Shown here piece by piece: positions 25,439-37,400 of a stretch of DNA of 64,000 nucleotides. A program made the translations under genes and the position numbers. Origin of the DNA: Didymodactylos carnosus (lineage: Eukaryota; Rotifera; Eurotatoria; Philodinida; Philodinidae); assembly GCA_905250885.1 (NCBI GenBank), contig CAJNOQ010000101.1, positions 9,819 through 73,818 on the forward strand. The letters are read 5' to 3'. Each line of letters begins with the position of its first letter. Within the stretch, counting starts at the first letter, position 1. Below the pieces are notes generated by a model. That model was not told the DNA's origin. It did not search any database and saw only the letters and a program-made list of their open reading frames with translations.

Positions 25439-28400
25439 TACCAAAAATTGAATATGGCGACTGAAAATTGATCGAATAATACATATAATTTTCGTATTTG
25501 TAATTATCTTCTGGTGACACCAAGTATCACTGTTAATTATCGTCAAAACTATCTCTTAACAGTTGCATGACCGCAATTCTAGAGCCACTCTTATTCAGTT
25601 CATTCTTCACTAAATAATGTGATGTTATAATGAATATTACTTTCATCGTTACCAGAGTTGAGTAGGACAAAAAGTTTTTTATAATGATGTAAGACTTTTT
25701 TCCACAGAAATTCAAGTTTTATAAATGATGAAAAGTTTCTATATTTTTACTAAAGAAGACATTGTAGAAAAGTCAAAATATAAATTTTTGATAAAAAATG
25801 TTTTTTTTTTTAATTTTTTTATATGAAAAGAAAATTGTAGTAAGAGAATGCCACCGGGATGAATTTAAGTTTCATCGAATCTTGTCTCGCTCATATTCTT
25901 GTCTATAAAATTCAACCTTTCCTTTTCATTATTCTGCTAGAATTATTTCAAGCAGTTCGAGGTATTTGATGTTAATTTTAGAAGATTACACACAACTCGG
26001 TTCATTAAATATACACATCTTATCAGAGAACATTTCTAGTTTTCTATGACTGATATATTTTATTATTTTATTAGATAATTACAAAAAAAAAGAAGAGAAT
26101 ACCTCTCTATTCGTTATACTTCCCCAGAGTAAAAAATTATTTTTTTACTTAATATCTGTTATGATTACACTCTAGGATAGTGAACAAATCTAGACTCATT
26201 GAGTACTATTACTACAAGTCAAAAGTGTAGTAAAGATCATTATTAACATGATATGAATCAGTCTCGATATTCTATTTCACCTCTGTACAATATGTTTTAT
26301 AAAGAAAAACGATTCATGTTTAGAATAGATTATGAAAAGAGATAAATAATAATATATAAATAATCAACGAAAAAAATACATATACATCTTTTTCATTGCC
26401 ATCAAGTCAGTACTAGACAGAAGTATAAAGTAAACATATTTATCATAAGATTTGGCATAACCCTCTCTTTCTAAATATCATTTAAATCTTTTTCTATCCA
26501 CAAGTAATTAGAGATATAAAATCTTCAACACAATATTCTCTGAATTATTTCAAAATCTTAAATACTCTTTATAAATCAGTGATAGTACCTAAAATTGTAT
26601 TTCACTATATATTTACGGTTTCCCCTCGAGTTATCATCGACAATTATAAGATCAATAAATTTTACTTAGAATATAATAAAAAAAAAAAAAAAATTTATAT
26701 TCACCTTGGGAGAAACACTTCAAACGGTTATATTCCACTTTCATCTACAAATTCAATGTACGCTACAATATATAATTATTTCAAACAAGAAAAAAAATAT
26801 TTAAATAAACAACACCATTATCGTCATGATGAAACGTAGTCAAAAAAAAAAAAAGAATGTGTTATTTGTTTATTCCTTTTACGTTCTTTTCTTTTTTTTT
26901 CTTTTTATAATCAAGTCAAGTATCGTCTTTATGATGGTTAATGTTTCGTCTTTTTCACAAATATATTACATTTTTAACACTTTTTATCAATGACTATCAT
27001 TATCATGTACACACCTGAATTCTATGAGCAAATCGAAGAGAGAGAGCGAAAAAGAAGAAGCGAAAAGATTCACTATATATACAAACTAAGTTGAAATTAG
27101 ATGATTTTAGTATGAAAAAAAAAGAAAAGTTTTTTTTTTTTAATTTTATCACATTGCCGATAATAACAAAAATATTGAAATACTTTCCGTTTAATTTTTT
27201 TTTAACTTTATATTTCATTTGTAAATCACTTTCATTTTAGAACATTAAACATTATTCACCTTGGAACGCCAAGAATATTTTTGTTTTGTTAAACTTGATG
27301 GTTCATAAAAATGTAAATATTGATTAACCACCAGTATTCTGTAATTTAGTGTGTGAGCTCAAAATATGTTCAAACAAAAGATTCAATAATCTGCACTGAT
27401 TGAGTCTATGATAACTAACAAATGTCCAACATCTATAGAAGAAATAGCTGTTTTTTCAAGCTGTTCTAATTGTGTTTAATGATGAAAATTTTAATCAAGA
27501 TAAAAGCACTCAGAAGTTGCACTACTTTTCCTTAACTTTTTATTTACTTTGCAAAAAGAATACTCTAAATAAATGTAAAAGAAAAAACATTGTTCTTCGT
27601 TTATGAGTTAAATAAACAAAAAGTTGTATAGATGTATAAAGACAAAAATCAAAGATTTTTTATAGCATAACATACTTCTTCATGTCACTATCATTCATCA
27701 ATTTTCTACGATAATTGCTGTTACGGACTGAACCGTAGACTGGCATTGTAACGTTTTTACAATAGTAAAAAATAAAATAAAATAATTTCTTTTGTTTATC
27801 TCAAACTGAGCGATATTAAAATATATATATCTTCATTTCGCTCCATTTCTGTAAAAACAACAACAAATAAACAAACATGTAGTAAACAAACGCTTGTATT
27901 GAATTGTACTTTATCCAATGGAATTGTTTTCTCACACCTCTGTTCGATGAAGAAAAGTTAGAATGAAAATGAGTCGCTAGTTTCTACATGATTGACATTG
28001 CCAGCAGTTATTCTTCGTCATTGTAGCTTATCTTGACAGAAAGTTACTTTATTATCAATAGGGAAGAAAACAGCAAAGTATAACCATCGCATGCATTATA
28101 TTTCCTTATTCTAAAGCTATAATCTTGCATAGAAACATATTAATTCATATATACCATTCAATAAAAATATTTACCGTATTCTTTGTCGTGCAAGTTGTGA
28201 GATTAAGAGACAACCTATGAATGCTTTTGTTTAATGAAAAAAACTATTGAGTTTTGTATGCCACTTAACTATCATGGATAAAGTAAAAAAAACAAAATTG
28301 AAATTATATAAAAGAAAACAACAGGAAAAATAACATATGTATAAGAAAAAACATTGAAAAAATATATGAGGAAAAAAAGAACGAGAATCAATTTATCTGA

Positions 28401-29129
28401 GTGAAATTTAATATAATAGAGCCATCACAGAAATAGTCAATGGACAGAAGTAAAGACTTTTTTCGCATGTACACCAAAGTCCTGTAACCTGCGTTAATCG
28501 TCAACTATACATTGTTCTTGACTTACTGCACGAGTTTTTCTTTCCTAAAGAACTAAGAACAATACTTTTTCCAACATACAAATATGATCAAGTTGATTTT
28601 GACTTGAACCAATCAATATTTTAGACAAATGCACAAAACCATTTTCCATTGTACCATTAATAATTTTAACCAAATAAAATACGTGGGTGAATAAAACAAA
28701 AAGCAAGTATTATGAAATAATGAAACTTTCTAGTAGACCAAAATTCAGAAAAATGCTGACATCGAAGCATATGCACATAGATAGACGTATTGAAATTAAT
28801 AAACATATAGAAAATGAAGTCATAGGTCGTCCTAATGAGATTATCTTGATTACATGTACCATACATCTATGCTATGATACGTTTGAGACATGATATTTTC
28901 TCAAATTCAAAAATGAGATGGTGCATTTCAAAAATTATTTCCAGTATCCATCCCTTGAAATTTCAAGAAAAACTGCGATGTTTTGCAGATGAAAGAAAGT
29001 ATAGTAAGATACACTGAAAAGGAAATTGCGTGCAAAACGTGCAGTTACACTACATACAGTTTTTGACACGCAATACGAATTAAATAGATCATATTCGAGT
29101 CCAGCAGATTATGGGTAGATGCCCAGGTC

Positions 29130-29815
29130 AAACGGAACAGGTTAACGGGTAGTTTACGGTCATCTAAAAAACGGCCCGTTAACGGTGTGAAAACGGCGTA
29201 AAAACGTTCCGTTAACGTCACAGTAAACTGGTCGTTTCTAGAGCGCCAGCGCACGGTCTAAAAACGGGCCGTTTATTGGTGTAACCTAGTGGAGTATATG
29301 TTCTGTAAACTGCCCGTTTTGTTGATAAGTCATTCACCTCTTTTATTTCGCTTCCGCTACTAGTATAAATGGAACGCTGATTTTCTTCGGATATATATGT
29401 ATTTATCTTAGTTCTTCGTTAGACTATTAGTTAACTCTGCACCATACACCTTGGTCTGCTTGCTAAGTCAAGTTTGTTGTAACTTTTCTTAATAAACAGC
29501 ATATATATACCTTATATCGAAGTTATAATTTAGAAATCTTTCTCTTCCTCTAGTATATAAGTCATGGAAGCTTGTCTGAAGAGAGTTGCCTTAGTGGACG
29601 AACCTGTACTAGTGATAGTACCACACTCCTGAGACTGATAAACCATGGTTTAAAGAGATCCCAAATACTGAAAAATATTCAGAAAATAATATTTTTCAGT
29701 TCATGATCAAAAATAATGAAATTTGAAATATGTACTAAAAACGGCCCCTAAAACGCCCCCAGTTAAACAGTGTAAAAACGGTGCAAAAACGGCCGGTTAA
29801 CGATACTGTTTTCGA
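29130..29815. repeat. GC-richer repeat with CCGTTAACGG-type motifs flanking a TATA/AATAAA segment
   Basis: Near 29160-29215 and again near 29735-29805 the sequence carries the same series of AAACGG blocks ending in a GTTAAC core, in direct orientation. These patches are clearly richer in G+C than their surroundings. Between them, about 29280-29660, there is a TATAAAT (near 29363) and an AATAAA (near 29491), the arrangement of a promoter-plus-polyadenylation segment as in a solo LTR. No target-site duplication or clean TG...CA ends could be fixed, and no protein-coding remnant was recognised, so an LTR is only one reading. Confidence 0.35.
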
Positions 29816-30677
29816 CGACTTGGGTGTGTTCATTTCACACAACACAGATTAATGCACAATCGTACATTTCTAGCATACACGTATTAGATTGTTCTCGGTA
29901 TATTACCCAGTGAATATGTTTTATTTTTTTATAACTTAAACTCTCTCAGTACCACATTTGGCATTGGATGACCACAGTACATGGCCGTGTAAAATCGATA
30001 TCTAATACAGTTACGAGTGTTTTTTGTGGAAAAACACTTATGTTCTTCCCACTGGAAAATATCGCGTGAACACGACATTTTTTTTTCAGTGGGGAATGTA
30101 ATTAAGTGATTCTCATATTGACTAAGAGACGCGAAACCAAAAGATGCATAAAAAATTACTCATTAAAACACAGTTGCACACGTCGACACATATTTGTAAC
30201 CCACTTATATACAATACACAAATTTTTAACATATGGACACACAATCACACTTTCACGCATTTCCGATCGTGTGTGTTAACACTTCTTTGATGATGTAGAA
30301 GTAGTAGATATCGGCTTTGTATATTTTATCTAACTTTCAATTTGTCACATAGCGCGACGTCTATAAACGATTAAATAAAACATGTTCCTCAGGCTTTTAG
30401 AGACCTCCATAAACAAAGAAAAGTGAGTTCTTCATTTATCACATGTAGAGAATGAAATTTCAATTTATTCTAAGTTCGTCCACATTCCAGAAACTCATGC
30501 GTATTCACTGAACAATCGAAGAGCCCAATACGGGTTTTTAGAAGCTCAAGAGCGCATTTTGAGCTTTCGGAATCTCAAAATAAATCAGTTCCTTATTTGC
30601 GACAAATGAAGAGAAGAACTCATTTCTTTTATTGTAGTTTTCAATGATTTATTCCTATTCACATCAGTCTAATAGAC

Positions 30678-31022
30678 TTTTAGAAGCTAGTTGGATCGAA
30701 ACCGATTGCAGATTTGGACTCTTTATGGTCAGTTACCTTATATGCAATAACTTTTCGGTTGAAATACCTCTAAGAAAATTTTCTCCATTATTTTGTAGAA
30801 GAATGCTAAACGAGATCAAGACATTTTTTAAAAGTATCTCAATCCAAAATTTGTAGCTTGCAAATCAGCTATCCAGGAGGGTTCAAATCTGCAACCGTTT
30901 TCGATCGAATAAGCTTTTAAAATTTCTTGATTAAATTGATATGTTCCTTCTTTATCACCATCACTCGCGTCTCCTTCATCTTCCCTATCAGTATCGCTCC
31001 TGGCCGTTTTCGAAAAGACCAA
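30678..31022 (-). pseudogene. Inverted pair of related coding-like fragments, unrecognised
   Basis: A minus-strand frame at 30828-31022 has an acidic start (REDEGDASDGDKEG) and the stretch ILKAYSIENGCRFEPSW. Facing it on the plus strand at about 30678-30722 is a related sequence reading LLEASWIETDCRF. The DNA of the two copies aligns over roughly 42 bp at about 80% identity in inverted orientation, so this is a diverged foldback of one ancestral coding fragment. The source protein is not recognised, and neither copy looks functional in isolation. Confidence 0.3.
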
Positions 31023-31998
31023 GAATTTATGGATGACGTTTACTTATAATTAGTCTGTTAAGCAACATATCCTTTATAAAGTATGTTTTAACAGTGTAGT
31101 AAAGTATATTTAGCAGGTTATCCAAAACGCGAAATAGTAATAACAATAAATATGATATTGCACTCATTTACAATTAATTACTGATTTGTCTGTTATAGTA
31201 ACCTTCTGACGTCATTACTCAATTTACTTAAATTTTCATCGCCAATAAATAGAATTGTTGGATGAATAATATTTTGAATAATATTATCAGGAAGACTATG
31301 TAATATAAAAGAGAGTGAGATGTTAAATTATGGTTCATATTAGAACCATAATATTCAAATTGAGCTATTGAGAATATGCCTCCTTTTTTATGCCATCTTG
31401 AGAAGAATCTGTTGTGCAATATTGAAAAATTGTCGCGAATAGATAAAGTGCTGTAGTGTGAGAAAACACATGATAGAGATGTAATGGTCACCATACTATT
31501 ACAATCGTATGGTTCCGAGTCGAAATTACCATAACTTTGAATCTATCAGTAAAATATTTCAAGATCAGAAAATTCACCTGCTAATTTTAGCTGCTTCCGC
31601 GTTCATGAAACATCTTAGCGCATTTAACTGTCAGATTAAGAAGAGTGGCTGGCACTCACAAAAGGGTGTCAGTTTTTGGAAGTAAGCCATAGAAGTAATA
31701 ATGATAATACTGATGTTGAGTTGAACTTTTTTTTGAAGAACGAGTAGAAGAAAGCCTGTTTTTTCGTTCAATATCTATTGATTCAATTCGCCATCAAAAC
31801 TCAGAAAGAGAGTTTCAGGAGAAAAAGTTACTAGAGAAATTCTTGTTTGGAAAGTAGGGAGACACACACCGTCTCATCCCTCTCCTGTCGATAGGGCACT
31901 GAATAGACAATCAAATATAATATTTTGAGAACAATAGCATTGTGTTTCACCACTAAATGTAAGAGAAATGAGCAATCTACATTTTTCTTCAAAAATAA

Positions 31999-32187
31999 GT
32001 TAGACAACTTATTTATCGTACACCAGTATCTTTACGTTCAACAGCGATTGACATATACCGTAGTACTGGACAAATAACAAAAAGGGAGCTATCTCTTCTT
32101 GCAGAAGATGCTGTGTACAAACATTGCCGCGCATGTGATCTAAAGGCTGAGGACGAAAAAGAGCGGTCAAAGAAAGAGGGAAGATAA
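31999..32187 (+). pseudogene. Short coding-like fragment, unrecognised
   Basis: An open plus-strand stretch without an ATG reads IDIYRSTGQITKRELSLL, then HCRACD and a highly charged tail (DEKERSKKEGR). Its amino-acid texture is less AT-driven than neighbouring chance frames, which suggests an old exon or transposon coding fragment. No splice site pair or family can be assigned. Confidence 0.2.
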
Positions 32188-32231
32188 GATACAGATATGT
32201 TGTACTTTTGCAAGAAGAGATATTATCTCTC

Positions 32232-32260
32232 GCAGAAAAGAAGTTAAACTTCTTTTCTGC
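32232..32260. repeat. 29-bp near-perfect palindrome
   Basis: GCAGAAAAGAAGTT is followed after one base by AACTTCTTTTCTGC. It would form a compact 14-bp stem. It lies just downstream of the coding-like fragment ending at 32187. It could be a terminator-like stem, the centre of an eroded foldback element, or chance. Confidence 0.6.
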
Positions 32261-33146
32261 TAGATGCCTACTATTTCTAGGTGTATGAATTTATGAATAG
32301 CAATTTCAGGCTAAAATTCGAAACATGTTGGTAATCTTTAAGTATTAATTCTTGATATGAATGTTTGCTAAATCTTCCGTAAGAAAGAAGAGATGTGCAT
32401 AGAGGATATTTGGTTTAAGAAACAATACTAATCACTACTAACCTTGCATAAACGTTCGTTATCGCTGTAAAAGAAATGTCAGCAGCATGTAAGGCTGATC
32501 TTTTTCTATCATATAGTTACACTCACATATACTATAAAAATAATATTTTACAACGAAATTATAGTTTTACTTTTCTGTTTCTCTTAACATGATAAGCTGG
32601 AAAGAGTGTGGAATTCTATGTTATGTATTCTACTCGTACGAGCAGACAATCCTGATTGATGAGCAGACAACTAAGCTACAAGACATTCTCCAAAACTTCT
32701 ACTTTCTTTGGATTCTTCAACACAACGTTTAATTTTATTATTCACATCCAGAAAAAACAGAAAATGACGGCAAAAACGGAAATAAAAACAATAATAAAAT
32801 AATTAATTTTTTAAAAAGGAACATAGAAACTTTAAGTTAATATTAAGCAATTTATTTTATACTGTAAAAATGTGATTTTAATTCTTTTTTGTTTTACATG
32901 ACTTCATCACACTTCTTCTTATTGCTTCTTATGCATTCTGCTATGATTCAGTCTGATAAAAACTACTCAAGAACATGAATTGCAACTTTTTTTCTCGCAT
33001 CCCGAAACTTTGAAGTGTTTTGACTGGTAGATAAAATGAACTTGATTAAATCCTATTAAAATGTCTTTTCAGGGTTTAAAGAAGACAAACGTGATTTACA
33101 TGAACATTGCTAGAAAAAAGCCACGAATGAGCATTCAAATTTTCGT

Positions 33147-34400
33147 TTATTGTTCATTTAATCTTCGTTCTAGGTCTTTGGTTCGTTTCTTATCAATTAA
33201 TTCCATTTCTCGAATTTTCTTTAAAAAAATGAATAAGATGAAAACATATTTTTCTAAAATACAAAAGGATAGTCTTACCTCTGCTATCTCGTTGCTAATG
33301 ACTTGCTGATATTCTTTTTTTTTCCCCAAAGATATCATTTGATCAAGGAATGTTTTCCTTTCTTCAATTTCATTTACAACTAAAGAAAAGACAACAAGAT
33401 TAAACATGCACACATAATTTCAAGCCCTTTGCGTGTCCAGAACCTCAAAGTAGTCCTACAAAAATATTCTTCCTTACAAAACTTTTATCAACATTGATAT
33501 GGGTAAGTATGCGCATCGCTTTTTCAAGCATATGGTATATGGTATTCTATGCGAAGACGCACGCACGAGCAGCGCCGAAGTGAATGGTTTTTCCAGAGAG
33601 TTGGTTGATATCAAATTCAACTTACGTTCGTCAAATCTATCTAATTCTGGCGGTGGACTTGCAGGTAGCTGCTCATTATTATATCGCACTTTAGAAGGAT
33701 CTATCCCATAAGCCATTATCGAAGAGAGACGTTCTTTTTCTTGCTCTGTACGAACTTCTAAAGAAAGTAAAAAAATTTACTGGTAGTATAAAACATCTTG
33801 TATGTCGTTGTGACGTAGATAGCTTTCGATACAATCCAATAAGATTGAAAAGTTCGCCTTACTCATTGGACGAGGACGATAGTCTTCTTTTTCATAAGCT
33901 CCAGAACGCACAATGTCATTATAAGATCGAATTCTTGTTTGCTGTGAGCTATTATAAAGAAACATAAATAATAAGTTATAAAAAAAAATAAATTTGTTGC
34001 TATACCTTGTGTGTCTGGGAACATTTTGAGTTACTGGTCTTCGATTTTTTTGGGTTGAACTAGGCCCTAGATTTTCTGGCAACGATTCCCCACCTTAAAA
34101 AAAACATGGACAGTTTGAAAATACAGTATAGAAGTTAGGAAACTGGTGTACTCACCAGTGTAAAAATAATGAACATGTTATTTACTTACGAAGCATATGC
34201 GAAGTTAACTGTCGCTGTTGAAAATTATTGATTCGAGCTTCAGTCATCATTGCTTTGAAGAAAATAATAAATTAAGACTTTTTTGACAATAACATAACAA
34301 ACATACTTTTCAATAATTTCGCTGTTTCAGGACTAAATTCGCTTCTTCGAGTATTCCATAGTCCACCTTCTGTAAATGGCATTGACGCTTGTTTAGCCAT
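33147..34400 (-). CDS. UPF0193 family protein (EVG1 / C22orf23 homologue)
   Basis: Seven minus-strand exons: 34307-34400, 34190-34252, 34006-34093, 33863-33948, 33626-33757, 33279-33379 and 33147-33218. They total 636 nt, giving 211 residues, close to the roughly 217 of the human protein. Family landmarks occur in order: FSPETAKLLKTMM then EARINNFQQRQ (residues 22-46), GAYEKEDYRPRPM near residue 100, then PPELDRFDELVNEIEERK and FLDQMISLGKKKEY, with a charged tail KIREMELIDKKR. The C-terminal third looks coiled-coil. All introns are GT-AG and 54-246 nt. Reading on past the exon-4 donor would add about 28 unrelated residues and a stop, and the spliced frame restores family similarity. An AG lies immediately before the ATG, so a 5' non-coding exon may exist. 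The family's molecular role is not established. Confidence 0.88.
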
Positions 34401-37400
34401 CTGAAATATTTTCAGAAACTTTCTTAAGAAATAAAGCACCAGTTTTAGTAAAATTCTATTTCTGCATAAGGTTTATCATTTTATTTTGTTCAGTGTCTAG
34501 AGTTAGAATCAATCAAAATATGGAAATTTAACGATTATAAATTCTATTTCATTACAATTACTGATTTGCAAGGCAAGCATGTGAGATTACGCTATGTGAT
34601 CTATTCTGTTGCTAAGTAACAACGTTCAGAGTCTACCAGAATGCAGTTATGCATTTAATACAGTGTAATGATAGTATCTTTTGCGGAGACTGTACCTGAA
34701 AGATGTATTCCTCATCTCAACATAAAACGATTTCATTACGTTTGTGTCTTCTGGGTTTTTCACTTCGCTCCTATACAGTTGTAACGACTTGAAATCATCA
34801 ATGTGAACAGAATCGAGATAGGTTGAGCGCTCTGTACTCAACGTTAAAAGCCTGCGTTGATTGCACAATTTTGCACTGAACTTTTGAATCTAACATAATT
34901 CGACCGAGATACAGACACTTTAATCTGCAGTCAGTAATTTATCAGAGGCATGTGTTTTGTACATTTGAAGTTTCCTTTGTAATTAATAGAAAGACGAATG
35001 GAAATAAGGGCTATTTCAACTACATTCAATGTATAATGAACTATAATCACTGTCATTTTTTTAAAACCTTTCCATTCGATATCTGAATAGTAGTCTTTAG
35101 TTTCTTGCCGTTGGCGACAAACAGGAGCGTAGCTTGTCCTTCAGAATGGAGGTTAAATCCAACCAATTTCTACACTCCTGGCCTGGAAGTCTGATTTTGT
35201 GCGAGCTTTTATTTATTCGTCTCAGTTAACAATAAATTCGAGGTTTGGATTTTGTTAGAGAAAAGTTTTTTTATGACCTCTCAATGCTTTCTGAATACTA
35301 TTTATACAAAGGTTGCATGATGTCATTGTGCATACACGAATTATTGCACGATACAAATAACAATAGAATAATTTTTTATTGCACCTTCTATTTCTTAAAT
35401 TTGAAAGTTTAATATTTTCTTTTTCCTTCTTACGAGAGCTTCCTTTTCGTCAGCTCAGAGTATTGACCCCCTACGACAACTACGGCAGTGTAGCTGAAAA
35501 TATTATCAATTTTTTTAAATTTGTAGCTATACGCACACTGTTTCTGTTTTCAGCAGCTGAGGAGGGATAATAATGAGAATACATGAGTGATGTGTAGCTG
35601 TTCTTTATTGGTAGTTTGTTCTTCATATGAATACATTTGTCTATGCACCTGTCAAGTTATTGAAGAAAAAGTGAAATTGATATTGAATACGTATGCGAGA
35701 TGTTCGAATTGAGTTTGTATATATAAAATTCGTTTCAACATCAAATGAATAGTCATATACTTCTTTTAACGTACTATTTGCCGAATAAGATCATTTAATT
35801 CTACATTCAAATTTACGTCCTTTGAAAACTCGTTAATCTATCAAACGATTTTATCAAATTTTGCTTAAAAAGCGTGTTAAAGTAATTTACTTAAAAAATT
35901 TGTATTTATCATTCGCGTTACACGGGATTCGCAGAACTCGTTTCTATACTACCCACTAAATAAATTCGAATCCTGAATAAACAAATTTTCTTCTTTTACT
36001 AGATGTCCTTTGTTTGTTGTTATTATAAAAAAAAATGAATTAATGTTGGTTAAGAAAAAGACTGTCTTTGATAGAAATGTCAAACAAAAGAAAAGCGTGT
36101 GTACATAAAGTTTTTCTGTTTTCTATTTATTGCACACCCCTCTATGCTGTGTCAGATGATAAAGAAAAGAAAAAAAGAACGACAGGTAATAGAAAAAATA
36201 TTGATTCGTCAATTTTTTTCATGGCTGTTCTTTCTCCCTCTTTCGACAGTAAATTTGCCGAGCTAGGACGATTTTTTCTTCTTGTCAAATAAAACAGAAG
36301 AATAAGAGAAAAAAAAAAGAGCTTAATCTAGAAATATAGCCTACTAATGGATGAATGCAATGTATTTCGAGAGAGAGAGAAAGAGAGAGAAAATCAGTTT
36401 AACCGGCCTTTTCTCGATACTTCTTCTGTCTCTAATACATTTTATGGGAGAGAAGAAAAAAATCTATCCAGGCCGACTTGCAGTACGCGTACGTGTCTGT
36501 GTGCATGTTGGTTGATAAATGTAGAAAAAAGACAAATACTTAGGTCTACTATATTTGCATTTCAGATTAGAAAAACTGACAGTGTTTTGAAGGCAAACGT
36601 GTTATTTTTCCTTTTATTTCTTTCTTGAAGCATTTCTATCTATTTATCTCTACATCTTTGGTTGAGTTATTGGGATTTGTTAATTTGTGGTGCGTCAGTT
36701 TTGATAATAAATTTTCTGAACATTAGATATGGTAACGGTTGTGAAAGTGTTCTTCGAAAGATTCAACTTGCTTGTTGTTCTCGAAAATTTATGTGAAAAG
36801 TCTGAGCGAATGATGTAATCAGTTAACAGGTATGAACCAATAATAGATGTTATCGAATAAAAAATTACTCACTAATAAAATTATTAGTAAATAATAACTA
36901 TTTTACGTTACGCAATATTTGAGGCATACATAGTTACATCATTATTGAAAATGACGATAGAGAATGAAAAAATATTCCGCTCGTCCACACATTTTCTTTA
37001 CCCATGACGTAAGAATAAAAACATAGTGAACAACTTATAAGGTATCAAAGAATTATATATACTCTTAGTTTTTGTTTGATATAAAGTCATAGATCTCTAA
37101 CACATTTGGTTGAATAAATTATTATGATCCATCAATTCTGACAGTTTTTAACTTTTAACAATGTCTGATTTAATACAGTCAGAATCAGCGTAGGTCTCAT
37201 AGTTTTTTCACACTAAATATACCTGGTAATGCACGTCGAAGTTTTGTTTTGTTATAGCAGCATATCATTGGCAGATAGTCGAAAGCAACAGAAGTTTGAC
37301 CTTCAAATTACTGTTCTCTCGAATATCCATATTGCTATGTTTGAGTTGATGGTAAAACGTGTATGGTGATGATATCTTATCGAAGATTACATCTTGATTT

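Larger units (their letters stand above)
19027..29090. other. Gene-poor interval with simple repeats
   Basis: Ten kilobases of AT-rich DNA with dense stops. Simple repeats include a CAT run near 21806-21822, a CA run near 22583-22600 and a GA run at about 22686-22713. Local frames are Lys/Ile/Asn/Phe-rich and lack splice-bounded conserved blocks. A hairpin at 25363-25438 is listed separately. No RNA gene was recognised. Confidence 0.45.

Noticed and set aside
30045-30098. TTCCCACTG / CAGTGGGGAA inverted pair
   Set aside because: Short and imperfect, with no flanking duplication; not distinguishable from chance.
33777-33862. C-terminal extension of UPF0193 exon 4 (KANFSILLDCIESYL...)
   Set aside because: It is intron read-through: an ATGA|GTAAGG donor followed by an acceptor at 33757 restores family similarity.
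35120-35200. CAGGAGCGTAGC near 35125 as a transposon end
   Set aside because: No matching inverted end or target duplication could be found within about 1 kb.
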